This document shows positions 8,330 to 18,243 of a DNA stretch of 60,016 bases, piece after piece (within the stretch, counting starts at the first letter, position 1; every line of letters begins with the position of its first letter). Made by a program: the position numbers and the translations under genes. The DNA lies in the NCBI GenBank assembly GCA_944390455.1, contig CALXPU010000009.1, forward strand, positions 1-60,016, given 5' to 3'. A model generated the notes under the pieces. It searched no databases, was not told where the DNA came from, and was given only the letters and a program-made list of their open reading frames with translations. The DNA is from an uncultured Alphaproteobacteria bacterium. GTDB lineage: Bacteria > Pseudomonadota > Alphaproteobacteria > RF32 > CAG-239.

Positions 8330-10444
8330 ATGGTCAATTGGAATGTGTGCCGCAAAGAAATGGAATGGGGCGGACGCAAGTTAGTATTAGAAACAGGAAA
8401 AGTAGCAAAACAAGCAACCGGAGCCGTTTGGGCTAGTTATGGAGATACAGTCGTTGTTGCAACGGTTGTTGCTGCCAAAGAAGTTAAAGCTGATCAAGAT
8501 TTTTTCCCTTTAACTGTTAACTATCAAGAAAAATATTATGCCACCGGAAAAATCCCTGGTGGTTTCATGAAACGCGAAGGTAAACCTTCAGAACACGAAG
8601 TTTTGGTATCTCGCTTAATTGATAGACCGATTCGTCCGTTATTCCCTGATGCGTTTAAAAATGAAGTACAAATCGTTTGTACCACAATCGCACACGATAA
8701 AAAAACAGATTCAGACATATTAGCCATGGTAGCTGCATCAGCCGCATTAGCTATCTCCGGCATTCCGTTCTTAGGACCGATTGGTGCAGCAAAAGTTGGC
8801 TACATCAATGGCGAATATGTTTTGAACCCAACAGTTGAAGAATTGAAAAAATCAGAATTGGAATTAACCGTTGCCGGAACAGAAGAAGGCGTTTTGATGG
8901 TTGAATCTGAAGCAAACGAACTTTCAGAAGAAACCATGTTAAATGCAGTTATGTTTGGCTTTGATAACTTCCAACCTGTTATTAAATTAATCAACGAATT
9001 AAAAGCAGAAGCAGGCAAAGAAGCATGGGAAGCTCCTGTATTTCCACCGGAGTTTGACGCATTGTATGAAAGAATTGAAAAAGACTTTCGCAGCAAATAT
9101 GAAGAAGCTTTCAATGAAGTTGATAAACAAAAGCGTGCAACTCGTTTAGGCGAATTGAGCGCAGAAGTAAATGCAACAATTGACCCTGAAAATGAACTTG
9201 AAGTTCGCTATTCATTAGATGCTATTGAAAAATTAATGCACTCTGTGATGAGAGAAAAAGTATTAACTACCGGCAAGAGAATTGATGGTCGTGATACAAA
9301 AACAGTTCGCCCGATTACTTGCGAAGTTAATGTTTTACCGACAACTCATGGTTCTGCAATATTCACACGTGGTGAAACTCAAGCATTGGTTGTAACCACC
9401 TTAGGTACAGCTGAAGATGCACAAATCATTGATGGCTTAATGGATGAAGAGCGTCAAGACTTTATGTTAAACTACAACTTCCCTCCATTTTCTGTTGGTG
9501 AATGTGGTAGATTAGGTTCACCAGGAAGACGTGAAATTGGACATGGGAAATTGGCTTGGCGTGCAATTCACCCAATGATGCCAAAAGATAAGAGTGAATT
9601 CCCATATACCGTACGAGTAGTATCCGATATTATGGAATCAAATGGTTCCTCTTCAATGGCAACCGTATGCGGTTCTGTATTATCATTGATGGACGCAGGT
9701 GTTCCTTTGAAAAAGCCGGTAGCAGGTATCGCTATGGGTTTAATCAAAGAAGATGATGGCAGAGTTGCAATTTTAACCGATATTTTAGGTGATGAAGATC
9801 ACCTCGGCGACATGGACTTCAAAGTAGCCGGAACTAAAGACGGTGTAACCGCTTTGCAAATGGATATCAAAATTACATCTATCACCAAAGAGATTATGAA
9901 AAACGCCCTAGCTCAAGCTCATGAAGGAAGAATTCATATCTTAGGTGAAATGGCAAAAGCATTACCGGCACCAAGAGAAGAAATTTCTCCACGCGCACCA
10001 CGTATTATCTCCATCAAAATTCCGGTAGATAAAATTCGTGAGGTTATCGGAACCGGCGGTAAAGTTATTCGCGAAATCATCGAAAAAACCAATACCAAAA
10101 TTGATATTGACGATGATGGAACCGTAAATGTTGCTGCCGTAGATAAAGAAGATGCCGATGCAGCTATTGACATCATTAACGGTATCGTAGCTGTTCCGGA
10201 AGAAGGCAAAAACTACCACGGTGTTATTACCAAAATCATGGACTTCGGCGCATTTGTACGTTTCTTAGGAACAACCGAAGGTTTGGTACACATTTCAGAA
10301 GTTAAGAACGAACGCATTGCCTCTGTCAGCGACTTCTACAAAGAAGGCGATAAGATTTGGGTTAAATGCTTAGGAACTGATAACCGTGGAAAAATTAAGC
10401 TCTCTGCTAAAAGAGTAAACCAAGAAACAGGTGAAGACGCTTAA
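8330..10444 (+). CDS. pnp: Polyribonucleotide nucleotidyltransferase (PNPase)
   Basis: Phosphorolytic 3'-5' exoribonuclease that also adds 3' tails; acts in RNA turnover and often in an RNase E degradosome. The 704-residue protein has two RNase PH domains around an alpha-helical linker; the second carries the [11 protein letters not shown] and GRREIGHG active-site segments. A KH domain ([10 protein letters not shown] near residue 575) and a C-terminal S1 domain (from about residue 625) bind RNA. An AGAAGGAAAGG ribosome-binding site precedes the ATG. The hairpin-rich leader suggests autoregulation, and a terminator follows closely. Confidence 0.97.
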   Translation: MVNWNVCRKEMEWGGRKLVLETGKVAKQATGAVWASYGDTVVVATVVAAKEVKADQDFFPLTVNYQEKYYATGKIPGGFMKREGKPSEHEVLVSRLIDRPIRPLFPDAFKNEVQIVCTTIAHDKKTDSDILAMVAASAALAISGIPFLGPIGAAKVGYINGEYVLNPTVEELKKSELELTVAGTEEGVLMVESEANELSEETMLNAVMFGFDNFQPVIKLINELKAEAGKEAWEAPVFPPEFDALYERIEKDFRSKYEEAFNEVDKQKRATRLGELSAEVNATIDPENELEVRYSLDAIEKLMHSVMREKVLTTGKRIDGRDTKTVRPITCEVNVLPTTHGSAIFTRGETQALVVTTLGTAEDAQIIDGLMDEERQDFMLNYNFPPFSVGECGRLGSPGRREIGHGKLAWRAIHPMMPKDKSEFPYTVRVVSDIMESNGSSSMATVCGSVLSLMDAGVPLKKPVAGIAMGLIKEDDGRVAILTDILGDEDHLGDMDFKVAGTKDGVTALQMDIKITSITKEIMKNALAQAHEGRIHILGEMAKALPAPREEISPRAPRIISIKIPVDKIREVIGTGGKVIREIIEKTNTKIDIDDDGTVNVAAVDKEDADAAIDIINGIVAVPEEGKNYHGVITKIMDFGAFVRFLGTTEGLVHISEVKNERIASVSDFYKEGDKIWVKCLGTDNRGKIKLSAKRVNQETGEDA

Positions 10445-10467
10445 TTTAAAAACAGTGTTCAAACACA

Positions 10468-10499
10468 AGGCATCCGCAAATCGGGTGCCTTTTTTTATT
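10468..10499 (+). terminator. Intrinsic terminator of pnp
   Basis: AGGCATCC pairs with GGGTGCCT (one G-T pair) and is followed by a run of eight T, 24 bases after the pnp stop. Confidence 0.85.
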
Positions 10500-10596
10500 T
10501 TTCTATAAATCGCTTGATAAAAACAAAAAAGAATATAAGATAAATGCACAAAAAAATAATTTTTATATCATTATAAACTTCAAAAAACGTATTTTT

Positions 10597-11301
10597 ATGG
10601 AAACAAAGCAAAAAACAATCGGATTAATTGGTGGTATGAGTTGGGAAAGTACTGTAGCCTATTATCAAATCATCAATGAAACAATTAAAAAAGAACTTGG
10701 CGGATTACACTCTGCAAAAATACTGCTCTATAGTGTCAACTTTGCCGAAATTGAACACCTTCAATCCATCGGAGCATGGCATAAAAGCGCAGAAATACTA
10801 GCAAACATTGCACAATGCTTAGAAAAAGCTGGAGCTAATTTTATTGTTATATGCACAAATACAATGCATAAAGTTGTACCGTTCATTAAACAAAAAATCA
10901 GTATTCCTCTGCTTCACATTGCTGAAGCAACTGCAGATGCTCTAAAAGAGCAGAACATCCACAAAATTGGGCTGCTGGGAACTCAATATACCCTTACTCA
11001 AAATTTTTACAAAGACATCCTTACAGAGAAAGGGATTGAAGTTGTTATTCCTAATAAAGTGGATATCTTCTACACTAATAATATCATCTATGAAGAGCTC
11101 TGCCGTGGAATAATATTACCAAGTTCAAAAGAAATATATTTAAATGTTATTGCCAAACTCCAACAAAATGGTGTTGAAGCAATAGTCTTAGGTTGCACAG
11201 AAATAGGATTGCTGATTAAACAAGAAGATGTTTCACTTCCAATTTTTGATACAACACTCATCCATGCTCGCAAAGCAGCCCTCCTATCTATTGAGAAATA
11301 G
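10597..11301 (+). CDS. Aspartate/glutamate racemase family amino acid racemase
   Basis: PLP-independent racemase of the RacD/YgeA type, which inverts amino acids by a two-cysteine mechanism. Both catalytic regions are present: Cys86 just before TNTMH (87-91) and Cys200 in GCTEI. The N terminus IGLIGGMSWEST is the family signature. Substrate cannot be told from sequence; candidates are aspartate or other D-amino acids for the wall or for secretion. It is monocistronic between two terminators. There is no clear ribosome-binding site before the ATG. Confidence 0.85.
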   Translation: METKQKTIGLIGGMSWESTVAYYQIINETIKKELGGLHSAKILLYSVNFAEIEHLQSIGAWHKSAEILANIAQCLEKAGANFIVICTNTMHKVVPFIKQKISIPLLHIAEATADALKEQNIHKIGLLGTQYTLTQNFYKDILTEKGIEVVIPNKVDIFYTNNIIYEELCRGIILPSSKEIYLNVIAKLQQNGVEAIVLGCTEIGLLIKQEDVSLPIFDTTLIHARKAALLSIEK

Positions 11302-11333
11302 GAAGTTACTTCAGTTAAGCAAACTCAAGACAC

Positions 11334-11367
11334 AAAAAAAGGGACTTATTCAAAGTCCCTTTTTTTA
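11334..11367. terminator. Bidirectional terminator between racemase and adk
   Basis: GGGACTT (11341-11347) pairs with AAGTCCC (11353-11359), flanked by seven A on the left and eight T on the right, so it serves both convergent genes. Confidence 0.9.
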
Positions 11368-11379
11368 ATAAAACTGATA

Positions 11380-12036
11380 CTAACGCAAATATTGTTCATT
11401 AGCCTTCAAGAACTCACGAGCAATATCTTTTCCTTCAGCTGTTCCTTCATACCAATAAAAATTATTATTTTCTTCTTTTAATTCCAAAACAGCCGGCTTA
11501 GTCATTTGCTCATACTCAGCCAAACGTTCCGGTAAAACTTCATCATCTTTACGTTTAATCAAGCGTCCACCACAAGAACATTGGCCATCACTTACTTCAT
11601 GAGCCATTCCGCATTTTTCACAAATACGACGATTTTTCACTCTTTCTAAAATCAAATCCACAGGCGTATCTCTAAAAATAACCGCACAATTATATTTCTC
11701 AACCAATTTATCAAATTCTTTAACTTGAGCCACAGTCCGCGGATAACCGTCCAAAATAAGAATTTTAGCCTTCAAACTCTCAAACAAATCGCTCAACATT
11801 TCATTAACCATAGCATCAGGAGCAAGCCCGCCTTCTTTCATATTTGCAGCCAATTTTTTACCCAATTCAGATTGAGCTTTTATTTCCTGACGTATCATCG
11901 CACCAACAGAAATAGATACAATGTCGCCCAAAGAAAAACCATATCTTTGCGTTAAAACTTCTATCAAAGAAGATGCAATATATCCTTTACCCGAAGCCGG
12001 CGCACCAATTAACGAGATTACAAATTTTTTATCCAT
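11380..12036 (-). CDS. adk: Adenylate kinase family protein
   Basis: Nucleoside monophosphate kinase that equilibrates AMP, ADP and ATP. The P-loop GAPASGKG is at 11-18, the DGYPRT core motif is present, and a zinc-type LID has four cysteines (CEKC followed by CSC after ten residues). Members with such LIDs hold structural zinc. The ATG at 12036 is preferred over the TTG at 12045 because a GAGGA sequence lies at suitable distance. Adenylate kinase is usually in the spc ribosomal operon; here it stands alone, so this may be either the relocated housekeeping gene or a second copy. Confidence 0.88.
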   Translation of the reverse strand: MDKKFVISLIGAPASGKGYIASSLIEVLTQRYGFSLGDIVSISVGAMIRQEIKAQSELGKKLAANMKEGGLAPDAMVNEMLSDLFESLKAKILILDGYPRTVAQVKEFDKLVEKYNCAVIFRDTPVDLILERVKNRRICEKCGMAHEVSDGQCSCGGRLIKRKDDEVLPERLAEYEQMTKPAVLELKEENNNFYWYEGTAEGKDIAREFLKANEQYLR

Positions 12037-12081
12037 TATTATCAATCCTCAATCTATTTTCTATTGTCTAAAAACCATAAA

Positions 12082-12109
12082 AAAGCTCCAAACAATCATT
12101 TGAAGCTTT
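12082..12109 (-). terminator. Terminator after the lipoprotein gene
   Basis: AAAGCTCCAAA pairs with TTTGAAGCTTT with a single C-A mismatch; the minus strand reads into a T run. It separates the lipoprotein gene from adk. Confidence 0.65.
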
Positions 12110-12136
12110 ATAAGAATACAACATAATCCTTAAAAA

Positions 12137-13396
12137 TTATTTTATATATTCGTCCAAATCATCAACATAGATTTCTTCAAACTTAGGCTCATATTCCTCA
12201 CTATCTACTTCAAATGGACGAATTTCCTGAGGTTCTTCCGGTTTCAAAATAACTCTATCAGATTTCACAATCGTATCCGGAGTTATTCTAATCGGCTGAG
12301 ATGAATTAATATACTGCTGTTCATCTTTAGATTCAAAAGATTTTGATGGTATCTTTTTAGCCTTAGATGTAGTTTCATCCTTCATATCTTCAGGAAGTTT
12401 TAATTTTTCACGCTTTGTTGCAGCTACTGCTTCTTTCTTTTCTTCAGAAGCTACCTTTTCTTTGCCTTCACTATTTTCGTTTTCTTTCTTCACTTCCTCT
12501 TCTTCTGGAACATTCTGCAATGCTTCAACCTTAACATCTGGCTTAACAGTTGTTTTCTCTGTAGCGTTTTGATTACTATCCTTTTCTTCAGATTTCATCA
12601 ATTCAGGATTAAGTGGATGAGCATCTTTCGGCAAACGAATTAAGCCATATCCAGAACCACCGCCGTTAGCCGGACCAGAAAGACCGATGGAATAGTAACC
12701 ACCGATATAGCCATAATCCAAATCAATATAATCTATATCAAACATTACACGAATGGTTGTTGTCCCGACGCTCGTCATATCACATTTAAAGCCGTTACCA
12801 TTAAGAACAATATCATTATTGCCTTTAACATACATCATTGAAGTATCAGGCTTACAAACTGTCGGAGTCTGCCCATTATAACTCAAATTATATCCCAAAG
12901 CTAAATTAAGAGCCGTTTTCCCTTTTACAACAGAGGCATCAACAATCTTCACACCATCAAAAAAGACATAAGCAGGAGTAACACCTATTTTAGCTGGTAC
13001 TGTCAAATAAGGATTCGTGCAAACGTGTGCTTGCGGATTAGCTTCACAAAGAAGAGCCGTTGCATCCAGATTATTATCAACTAAGTGCGCTAACGAATTA
13101 AAAATATACTCACGAGACATAGACAACTCAGCCGGAGCGCATTGTTTATCTCTACAAACAACCAACGAATTGAGCGGAGGAACTCTCTTATTATAAACTT
13201 TAGCGGCGTCATTTGGGCTATTTGAATAAAAATCCGCATCTCCTGCTGTCATATTTTGCCCATTAAACATATAATCTTGAGGATTAGAGATATACTCATA
13301 TTCTCCATCATTCCACCATGACGAAGTCTGAGAACAAGAAGCAACAGCCAATGTACTAACTGCACAGAACAGCTTCAAAAACATTTTTTTCCGCAC
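12137..13396 (-). CDS. Putative lipoprotein with long acidic tail
   Basis: Not recognised as a known family. The N terminus is a type II signal peptide with lipobox AVAS-C, giving a lipidated Cys21, so the protein is probably membrane anchored. A mature domain of about 240 residues with several cysteines (including CRDKQC) is followed by a low-complexity tail from about residue 270, rich in Glu and Lys and probably disordered. The start is a GTG; an ATG four codons downstream (13384) is an alternative. It is divergent from the nuclease gene, with only 66 bases between. Confidence 0.65.
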   Translation of the reverse strand: MRKKMFLKLFCAVSTLAVASCSQTSSWWNDGEYEYISNPQDYMFNGQNMTAGDADFYSNSPNDAAKVYNKRVPPLNSLVVCRDKQCAPAELSMSREYIFNSLAHLVDNNLDATALLCEANPQAHVCTNPYLTVPAKIGVTPAYVFFDGVKIVDASVVKGKTALNLALGYNLSYNGQTPTVCKPDTSMMYVKGNNDIVLNGNGFKCDMTSVGTTTIRVMFDIDYIDLDYGYIGGYYSIGLSGPANGGGSGYGLIRLPKDAHPLNPELMKSEEKDSNQNATEKTTVKPDVKVEALQNVPEEEEVKKENENSEGKEKVASEEKKEAVAATKREKLKLPEDMKDETTSKAKKIPSKSFESKDEQQYINSSQPIRITPDTIVKSDRVILKPEEPQEIRPFEVDSEEYEPKFEEIYVDDLDEYIK

Positions 13397-13462
13397 GCTA
13401 ACTAACCTTTAAACAAATTAATAGTACTCTATTAATGAAGAAATTATATTGAAAGTCCGTCA

Positions 13463-14005
13463 ATGGAAAGAAAATTGTCACAAATATACACATGTTGGCT
13501 CCAATTATTTATCATAAGCGGCTGTTTAAGCGCATTTTCAACAAATTCAGCCATAGCTCAAGAAGCAAAATGGATAAAGCCCACATCTTCAGAACAAATT
13601 TTAGTTGTCGACGGCGACAGTTTAGAAATAGGCAAAAAAAGAATACGTTTAATGGGAATAGACGCCCCAGAGTATGATCAATCCTGCAAAGACGAAAAAG
13701 GCGCTCTATACCCTTGCGGAAAACAATCCGCACAATATTTACAAGACCTAATCAATCACAAAAAAATCAAATGTAAAATACATAAAAAAGACAAATACGA
13801 CCGAGAACTTTGTACCTGTTATGCAGATGATAAAAATTTGAATGCTCAAATGATTAAAGACGGACAAGCAATCGTCTACCTAGAGAGCGATTATCATTCA
13901 GAGCAAGAAACAGCTCAAAAAGAGAAAAAAGGTATATGGCGCGGAATTTTCATACATCCTAGACTTTTCAGGCTTTTAAAAAGTCATTCAGCCCCTCAAA
14001 ATTAA
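13463..14005 (+). CDS. Secreted or membrane-anchored thermonuclease-family protein (SNase domain)
   Basis: Staphylococcal-nuclease-like endonuclease. An N-terminal hydrophobic segment (about residues 12-32) acts as signal or anchor. The catalytic set can be placed by analogy: the VDGDS segment (49-53), then RLMGIDAPE with Arg62, Asp67 and Glu70, and a second arginine in KYDRE (Arg114). Alanine stands where threonine follows the catalytic Asp in the staphylococcal enzyme. Secreted nucleases of this kind commonly scavenge nucleic acids. It is divergent from the lipoprotein gene, upstream of the rplU promoter. Confidence 0.85.
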   Translation: MERKLSQIYTCWLQLFIISGCLSAFSTNSAIAQEAKWIKPTSSEQILVVDGDSLEIGKKRIRLMGIDAPEYDQSCKDEKGALYPCGKQSAQYLQDLINHKKIKCKIHKKDKYDRELCTCYADDKNLNAQMIKDGQAIVYLESDYHSEQETAQKEKKGIWRGIFIHPRLFRLLKSHSAPQN

Positions 14006-14035
14006 AATTAATTTAAATTTTACATCAGATTCTTA

Positions 14036-14063
14036 TTGACACCTTTAAAAAGTTATGTATAGT
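14036..14063 (+). promoter_or_regulatory. Strong sigma-70-type promoter for rplU-rpmA
   Basis: TTGACA (14036-14041) and TATAGT (14058-14063) are separated by 16 bases, about 47 bases upstream of the rplU start. Confidence 0.75.
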
Positions 14064-14109
14064 GCACAAAAAAGTTATGTTTAAATTTCAAAAAAACAGG
14101 TGATTTAAA

Positions 14110-14409
14110 ATGTATGCAGTAATTAAGACAGGCGGCAAGCAATATAAAGTAGCATCAAACGATGTTATCAAGATTGAAAAGATTGCTGGCGAAGCCGGAA
14201 GTGAAGTAATTTTTAATGAAGTATTGGCTATGGACGATACAATCGGCACTCCATTAGTTGCCGGTGCAAGCGTAAAAGGCACCATTGTAAAACAAGCCAA
14301 AGACGCAAAAGTAATTGTTTTCAAGAAAAAGAGAAGACAAAATTATCGTCGTAAGAATGGTCACAGACAAAATATCACAATCGTAAAGATTACCGATTTG
14401 TGTAAATAA
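14110..14409 (+). CDS. rplU: 50S ribosomal protein L21
   Basis: Large-subunit protein bL21. It starts with the family signature MYAVIKTGGKQYKV and carries KKKRRQNYRRKNGHRQ, the basic rRNA-binding stretch, near residues 74-90. The length of 99 residues is normal. It is the first gene of the conserved rplU-rpmA-obgE cluster and has a near-consensus promoter upstream. rpmA follows after 19 bases with its own GGAG ribosome-binding site. Confidence 0.97.
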   Translation: MYAVIKTGGKQYKVASNDVIKIEKIAGEAGSEVIFNEVLAMDDTIGTPLVAGASVKGTIVKQAKDAKVIVFKKKRRQNYRRKNGHRQNITIVKITDLCK

Positions 14410-14428
14410 GCAACTAGGAGATTAAAAA

Positions 14429-14686
14429 ATGGCACATAAGAAATCAGGCGGTAGCTCAGCAAACGGGCGCGATTCTATCGGACGTCGTTTGGGTGTAAAG
14501 AAATTCGGTGGTGAATCTGTAATCTCCGGCAACATCATCATTCGTCAACGTGGAACAAAATTCCATCCGGGTGAAAATGTAGGCATGGGAAAAGATCACA
14601 CAATCTTTGCAACTACTGAAGGAAAAGTTGAATTTAGAACAAAAGCAAACGACAGAACTTATGTATCTGTTGTCCCGGCAGAATAA
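14429..14686 (+). CDS. rpmA: 50S ribosomal protein L27
   Basis: bL27, whose N terminus reaches the peptidyl-transferase centre. The protein begins directly with [16 protein letters not shown], so there is no cleavable N-terminal extension of the Firmicutes type. [12 protein letters not shown] and the [12 protein letters not shown] segment are diagnostic. It has 85 residues and is followed by an intrinsic terminator, which separates it from obgE. Confidence 0.98.
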   Translation: MAHKKSGGSSANGRDSIGRRLGVKKFGGESVISGNIIIRQRGTKFHPGENVGMGKDHTIFATTEGKVEFRTKANDRTYVSVVPAE

Positions 14687-14710
14687 ATCAACTAAAATAA
14701 AAAGAATAAC

Positions 14711-14738
14711 GGGGATGCCAAACATCCCCTTTATTTTT
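14711..14738 (+). terminator. Intrinsic terminator of rplU-rpmA
   Basis: GGGGATG pairs with CATCCCC around a 5-base loop and is followed by a T-rich tract. Confidence 0.85.
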
Positions 14739-14757
14739 CAAAAAATAGCATCTATAA

Positions 14758-15861
<1,104 letters not shown>

Positions 15862-15873
15862 AAGGATAAACAA

Positions 15874-16218
15874 ATGACAACTGAAGACACCAAATTACTA
15901 AATTTAGTTCAAAAAGTCTTAGACGATAACAAGGCAAATGACATTGTAACAATAGATTTAAAAGGAAAAACCTCTATTGCCAATTACATGGTTATCGCCA
16001 GCGGTACCTCCAATCGTCATGTTGCATCTCTTGCAGACAAATTGAAATATGAACTAAAACAAAACGGCTACACCTGCTCTTCTGAAGGCGAAGAAAAAGC
16101 AAACTGGGTATTGATTGATGCTTTTGACGTCATCGTGCACATTTTCTGCCCAGAAGTAAGAGAATTTTACAATCTAGAAAAGATGTGGAGTTCTGTAGCA
16201 GAATTACGCAAAAACTAA
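15874..16218 (+). CDS. rsfS: Ribosomal silencing factor RsfS
   Basis: Binds uL14 on the large subunit and blocks subunit joining when nutrients are short. The Oligomerisation/Iojap domain fills the 114 residues; ANYMVIASGTSNRHVASLAD and the W..(I/L)D..D.IVHIF motif near residues 75-95 are typical. The start has an AAAAGGAT ribosome-binding site. It is in an operon with obgE; in many alphaproteobacteria rsfS instead lies beside nadD or rlmH. Confidence 0.95.
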   Translation: MTTEDTKLLNLVQKVLDDNKANDIVTIDLKGKTSIANYMVIASGTSNRHVASLADKLKYELKQNGYTCSSEGEEKANWVLIDAFDVIVHIFCPEVREFYNLEKMWSSVAELRKN

Positions 16219-16258
16219 ATAAAAACAACACAGCTGGCACTCAATAAAAAATTATTTA

Positions 16259-16288
16259 TTGACAGCTCTAAAAAAGACTTGATTTATT
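16259..16288 (+). promoter_or_regulatory. Probable promoter of tRNA-Trp
   Basis: TTGACA (16259-16264) lies about 80 bases upstream of the tRNA, with an AT-rich TTTATT (16283-16288) 18 bases downstream. The -35 neighbourhood (ATTTATTGACA then CT and an A run) recurs at 18900 upstream of secE. Confidence 0.5.
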
Positions 16289-16339
16289 GTTTCTAAACGT
16301 GTATCAAAGTTGAAGTAAACAAAATAGCTGTGTTTACAT

Positions 16340-16415
16340 AGGGGTATAGCTCAGTTGGTAGAGCATCGGTCTCCAAAACCGAGTGTCGTGAGTTCGAATC
16401 TTACTGCCCCTGCCA
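16340..16415 (+). tRNA. tRNA-Trp (CCA anticodon)
   Basis: A complete cloverleaf. The acceptor AGGGGTA pairs with TGCCCCT (one T-G pair), the anticodon loop is CTCCAAA giving CCA, the T arm is GTGAG-TTCGAAT-CTTAC, the discriminator is G73 and the 3' CCA is encoded. tRNA-Trp directly before secE-nusG is an old bacterial arrangement; here 2.6 kb of accessory DNA separates them. Confidence 0.96.
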
Positions 16416-16417
16416 AT

Positions 16418-16448
16418 AAAAAAACCGTCCGAAAGGGCGTTTTTTTTA
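16418..16448 (+). terminator. Terminator after tRNA-Trp (repeat copy 1)
   Basis: A hairpin built on ACCGTCC, a GAAA loop and GGGCGT, flanked by A and T runs. The hairpin and the following AGCACTTGA text recur almost unchanged at 18384. Confidence 0.8.
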
Positions 16449-16469
16449 GCACTTGAACTAGAGGTATTC

Positions 16470-16703
16470 TTAATAATCACCGTGAAAATGTTTTCTAGTA
16501 ACATCTTCCACGGATAGTCTTTTAGGTTCTTTGCAGTGTCTCATCTTAATAATCTCAAGTACATAACTTTCCGTTGTAAATCCTGAACTTCCAGCATTTG
16601 CTCTTTGAAGAGCTAATTGTTCTTCCAGATAGCCGTTTTTCTCAGCCTTAAGCAAAGCAGAAAGATTCAAATAATCTGTTTTTACAGGACCTTTTTTCTC
16701 CAT
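16470..16703 (-). CDS. Hypothetical 77-residue protein (intact copy)
   Basis: No family recognised. A small soluble protein with an acidic/basic mix and no membrane segment. A second, decayed copy exists at 18454-18689, with conserved segments GPVKTDYLNLSALLKAEKN, ESYV.EI.KM and the C-terminal KHFH.DY. Conservation of these segments between diverged copies argues that the protein was real and selected. A near-consensus promoter (16750-16778) lies upstream. Size and the neighbouring orphan gene on the other strand would allow an accessory or antitoxin-like role, but nothing in the sequence proves it. Confidence 0.65.
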   Translation of the reverse strand: MEKKGPVKTDYLNLSALLKAEKNGYLEEQLALQRANAGSSGFTTESYVLEIIKMRHCKEPKRLSVEDVTRKHFHGDY

Positions 16704-16749
16704 AATCTCTAATTTAAATAGTTAAACATCATAATTTTATTTTAAGTGA

Positions 16750-16778
16750 AGTATATTTTGTTAGGGGGGATAAGTCAA
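16750..16778 (-). promoter_or_regulatory. Promoter of the 77-codon ORF
   Basis: On the minus strand TTGACT (16773-16778) and TATACT (16750-16755) are 17 bases apart, predicting a start of transcription about 40 bases before the ATG at 16703. Confidence 0.7.
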
Positions 16779-16806
16779 TGATTTTATTGTAGTTAAAGTC
16801 TGTAGG

Positions 16807-16825
16807 TTGTCTTATAAGTTCCACC
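16807..16825. repeat. 19-mer repeat, copy a
   Basis: TTGTCTTATAAGTTCCACC; related copies occur at 17504-17522 and 18789-18807. Copies a and c lie about 100 bases upstream of the intact and the decayed 77-codon ORF. Confidence 0.6.
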
Positions 16826-17109
16826 TTCAAAACAAAGACGTCCAAAGCGTCTGTTCTATTTTTAAATCAATACCTTATTCGAGTCCGTGTAAGATGTGTT
16901 TCATAAAGCTAATTGCGCCGCTACAAAAGCTTTTAGCTTTTTACTTGCGCGAACAATCAAGTTTTGCTGCGGTTAATACCTAACAAATCTAAGAGAAGTT
17001 TTCCGTTTGTTACACCCCCTTCGGATACAGCTCCTTATTTATCAAACATTTAAGCTATTCAAAATTCTGTTTATTTGAGAAAATATTGAGTGTAATAAAT
17101 AAAAGAAAA
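16826..17109. other. Gene-free structured spacer of the island
   Basis: No convincing gene. It contains small inverted repeats: AGACG with CGTCT near 16845, and AAAAGCT with AGCTTTT near 16925, the latter enclosed by GCGC arms. A short + strand frame of about 40 codons ending at 16983 stays open across these hairpins but has no clear start or ribosome-binding site. It may be a decayed repeat. Confidence 0.4.
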
Positions 17110-17346
17110 CCCGCGAAATATCTATTTCGCGGGCCTTTTATCAAGTTAATATTTCTAGTTAATTAACACATACAGTCTTCAGGATAAAATATCCAAGGAG
17201 TTAACTGCGTTCCTAAATTCCTGTCGGTGAACGAATTTTCACATCGAGGAAAATCCCTCTAATGCCGCCTAGAGCTATCATTACTTTCCTCTTTAAGTAA
17301 TCTGACACTAAGGAGAGTAAATATTGGGGTTCACCATAATCCTGAA
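17110..17346 (-). ncRNA. Candidate structured RNA with terminator
   Basis: Four nested complementary pairs span about 170 bases: 17178-17185 with 17339-17346 (TTCAGGAT), 17226-17232 with 17329-17335 (GGTGAAC), 17246-17252 with 17285-17291 (GAGGAAA) and 17257-17261 with 17270-17274 (CTCTA). Downstream on the minus strand, CCCGCGAAAT, a 4-base loop and ATTTCGCGGG are followed by a T-rich run, a good intrinsic terminator (17100-17133). TTGTTT and TATGAT boxes about 16 bases apart lie upstream of 17346. No long ORF covers the region. A closing stem with nested inner stems is reminiscent of 6S-type RNA, but the family is not recognised and the fold also exists on the + strand. Confidence 0.5.
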
Positions 17347-17503
17347 TTGATTTTAATTAAAATATATCATAAATGATAAAAGACAATAAACAAAGCAGGA
17401 TTAGTATTCCACAGTAATTCATAAATTATAAAGCTTATCGCCAACAAACTATCAAAATTAAAAATTAAGAGCCAATGTTTTATAAATGATAAAAATCCAT
17501 GGA

Positions 17504-17522
17504 TTGTTGTATAAGTTCTACC
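17504..17522. repeat. 19-mer repeat, copy b
   Basis: TTGTTGTATAAGTTCTACC, the second copy of the island 19-mer. On the minus strand it lies about 160 bases upstream of the structured-RNA candidate. Confidence 0.6.
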
Positions 17523-17568
17523 AATAACAAAAAAGAAAAGTAATTGCGCTTGATTTTAAGAAGGAATT

Positions 17569-18243
17569 TTGTTAAAACACTCAAACAGAAAACTTATTAT
17601 TAATCTATTAAATTTGTTTATTATGTATGTTAAAGAATTTGAAAGAGTTATTACATCAAATCGCTTATCTAAGGAACAAGCTTTAGCTGCAGTGGAAGAA
17701 GTGTTTGCTAGAAAAGAAGCGGCATCACAAAATGCTTATGCCAAAAGATATCTTTTCGTTGATAAAAATTTAAAAGTATCGTGTTTTGATGATGCGGTTG
17801 CTATGGTAGCACTTATTCATAAAAATGAACCGATTGCTGAATCTATTTTTTTAGATGACGAGTTTTTTGACAGGTTTCATTTTAACAAGCCTTTTATAAA
17901 CATTGCTTTTTTTGAACCTATCGGACATGACGTTGGGATACGCGAAAGTGTTCTTTTAATTCAAGATTGGATAAAAACGCATTATCCGCAATATCGTGCA
18001 ACATTGATATCCTGCACTTTTACCTCCATGGCTAATGGTTTTGGTTTTAATGCCTTTCATGACTGCTGGTTGCGAGAACTTGAAAATGAAGGATATCCCC
18101 AATATCGAGAACATGTAACGTTCGATTATTATCCTCAGAGTTCTAACCCAGACAAATTGCCCAATGTCTATGCCTCCATAGTGATGAGTGTAGAGGATTT
18201 TACAAAGCTTAATCCGAAAAAATTTAATTTAATGGCTTACTAG
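17569..18243 (+). CDS. Orphan 224-residue protein of the island
   Basis: Not recognised. A soluble, mixed alpha/beta protein with no signal peptide or coiled coil. His, Cys and aromatic residues cluster in the second half (FNAFHDCWLREL near 165-176). The TTG start at 17569 is supported by AAGAAGGA just upstream; the ATG at 17623 is the alternative and would remove 18 mostly hydrophobic residues. It lies alone on its strand between the structured-RNA candidate and the second terminator repeat. Its position in a disrupted tRNA-secE junction suggests acquisition or local rearrangement. Confidence 0.7.
   Translation: MLKHSNRKLIINLLNLFIMYVKEFERVITSNRLSKEQALAAVEEVFARKEAASQNAYAKRYLFVDKNLKVSCFDDAVAMVALIHKNEPIAESIFLDDEFFDRFHFNKPFINIAFFEPIGHDVGIRESVLLIQDWIKTHYPQYRATLISCTFTSMANGFGFNAFHDCWLRELENEGYPQYREHVTFDYYPQSSNPDKLPNVYASIVMSVEDFTKLNPKKFNLMAY

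Larger units (their letters stand above)
16418..16734. repeat. Island duplication unit, copy 1
   Basis: A segment of about 320 bases holding the terminator, the intact 77-codon ORF and its immediate upstream sequence (a GTTTAACTATT tract on the minus strand). It is directly repeated at 18384-18720. The copies are 1,966 bases apart, in the same orientation, and clearly homologous although copy 2 is decayed. Confidence 0.85.

Noticed and set aside
16870..16983. Short + strand open frame of about 40 codons in the island
   Set aside because: No start codon with a ribosome-binding site and it runs through inverted repeats; likely chance or decayed sequence.
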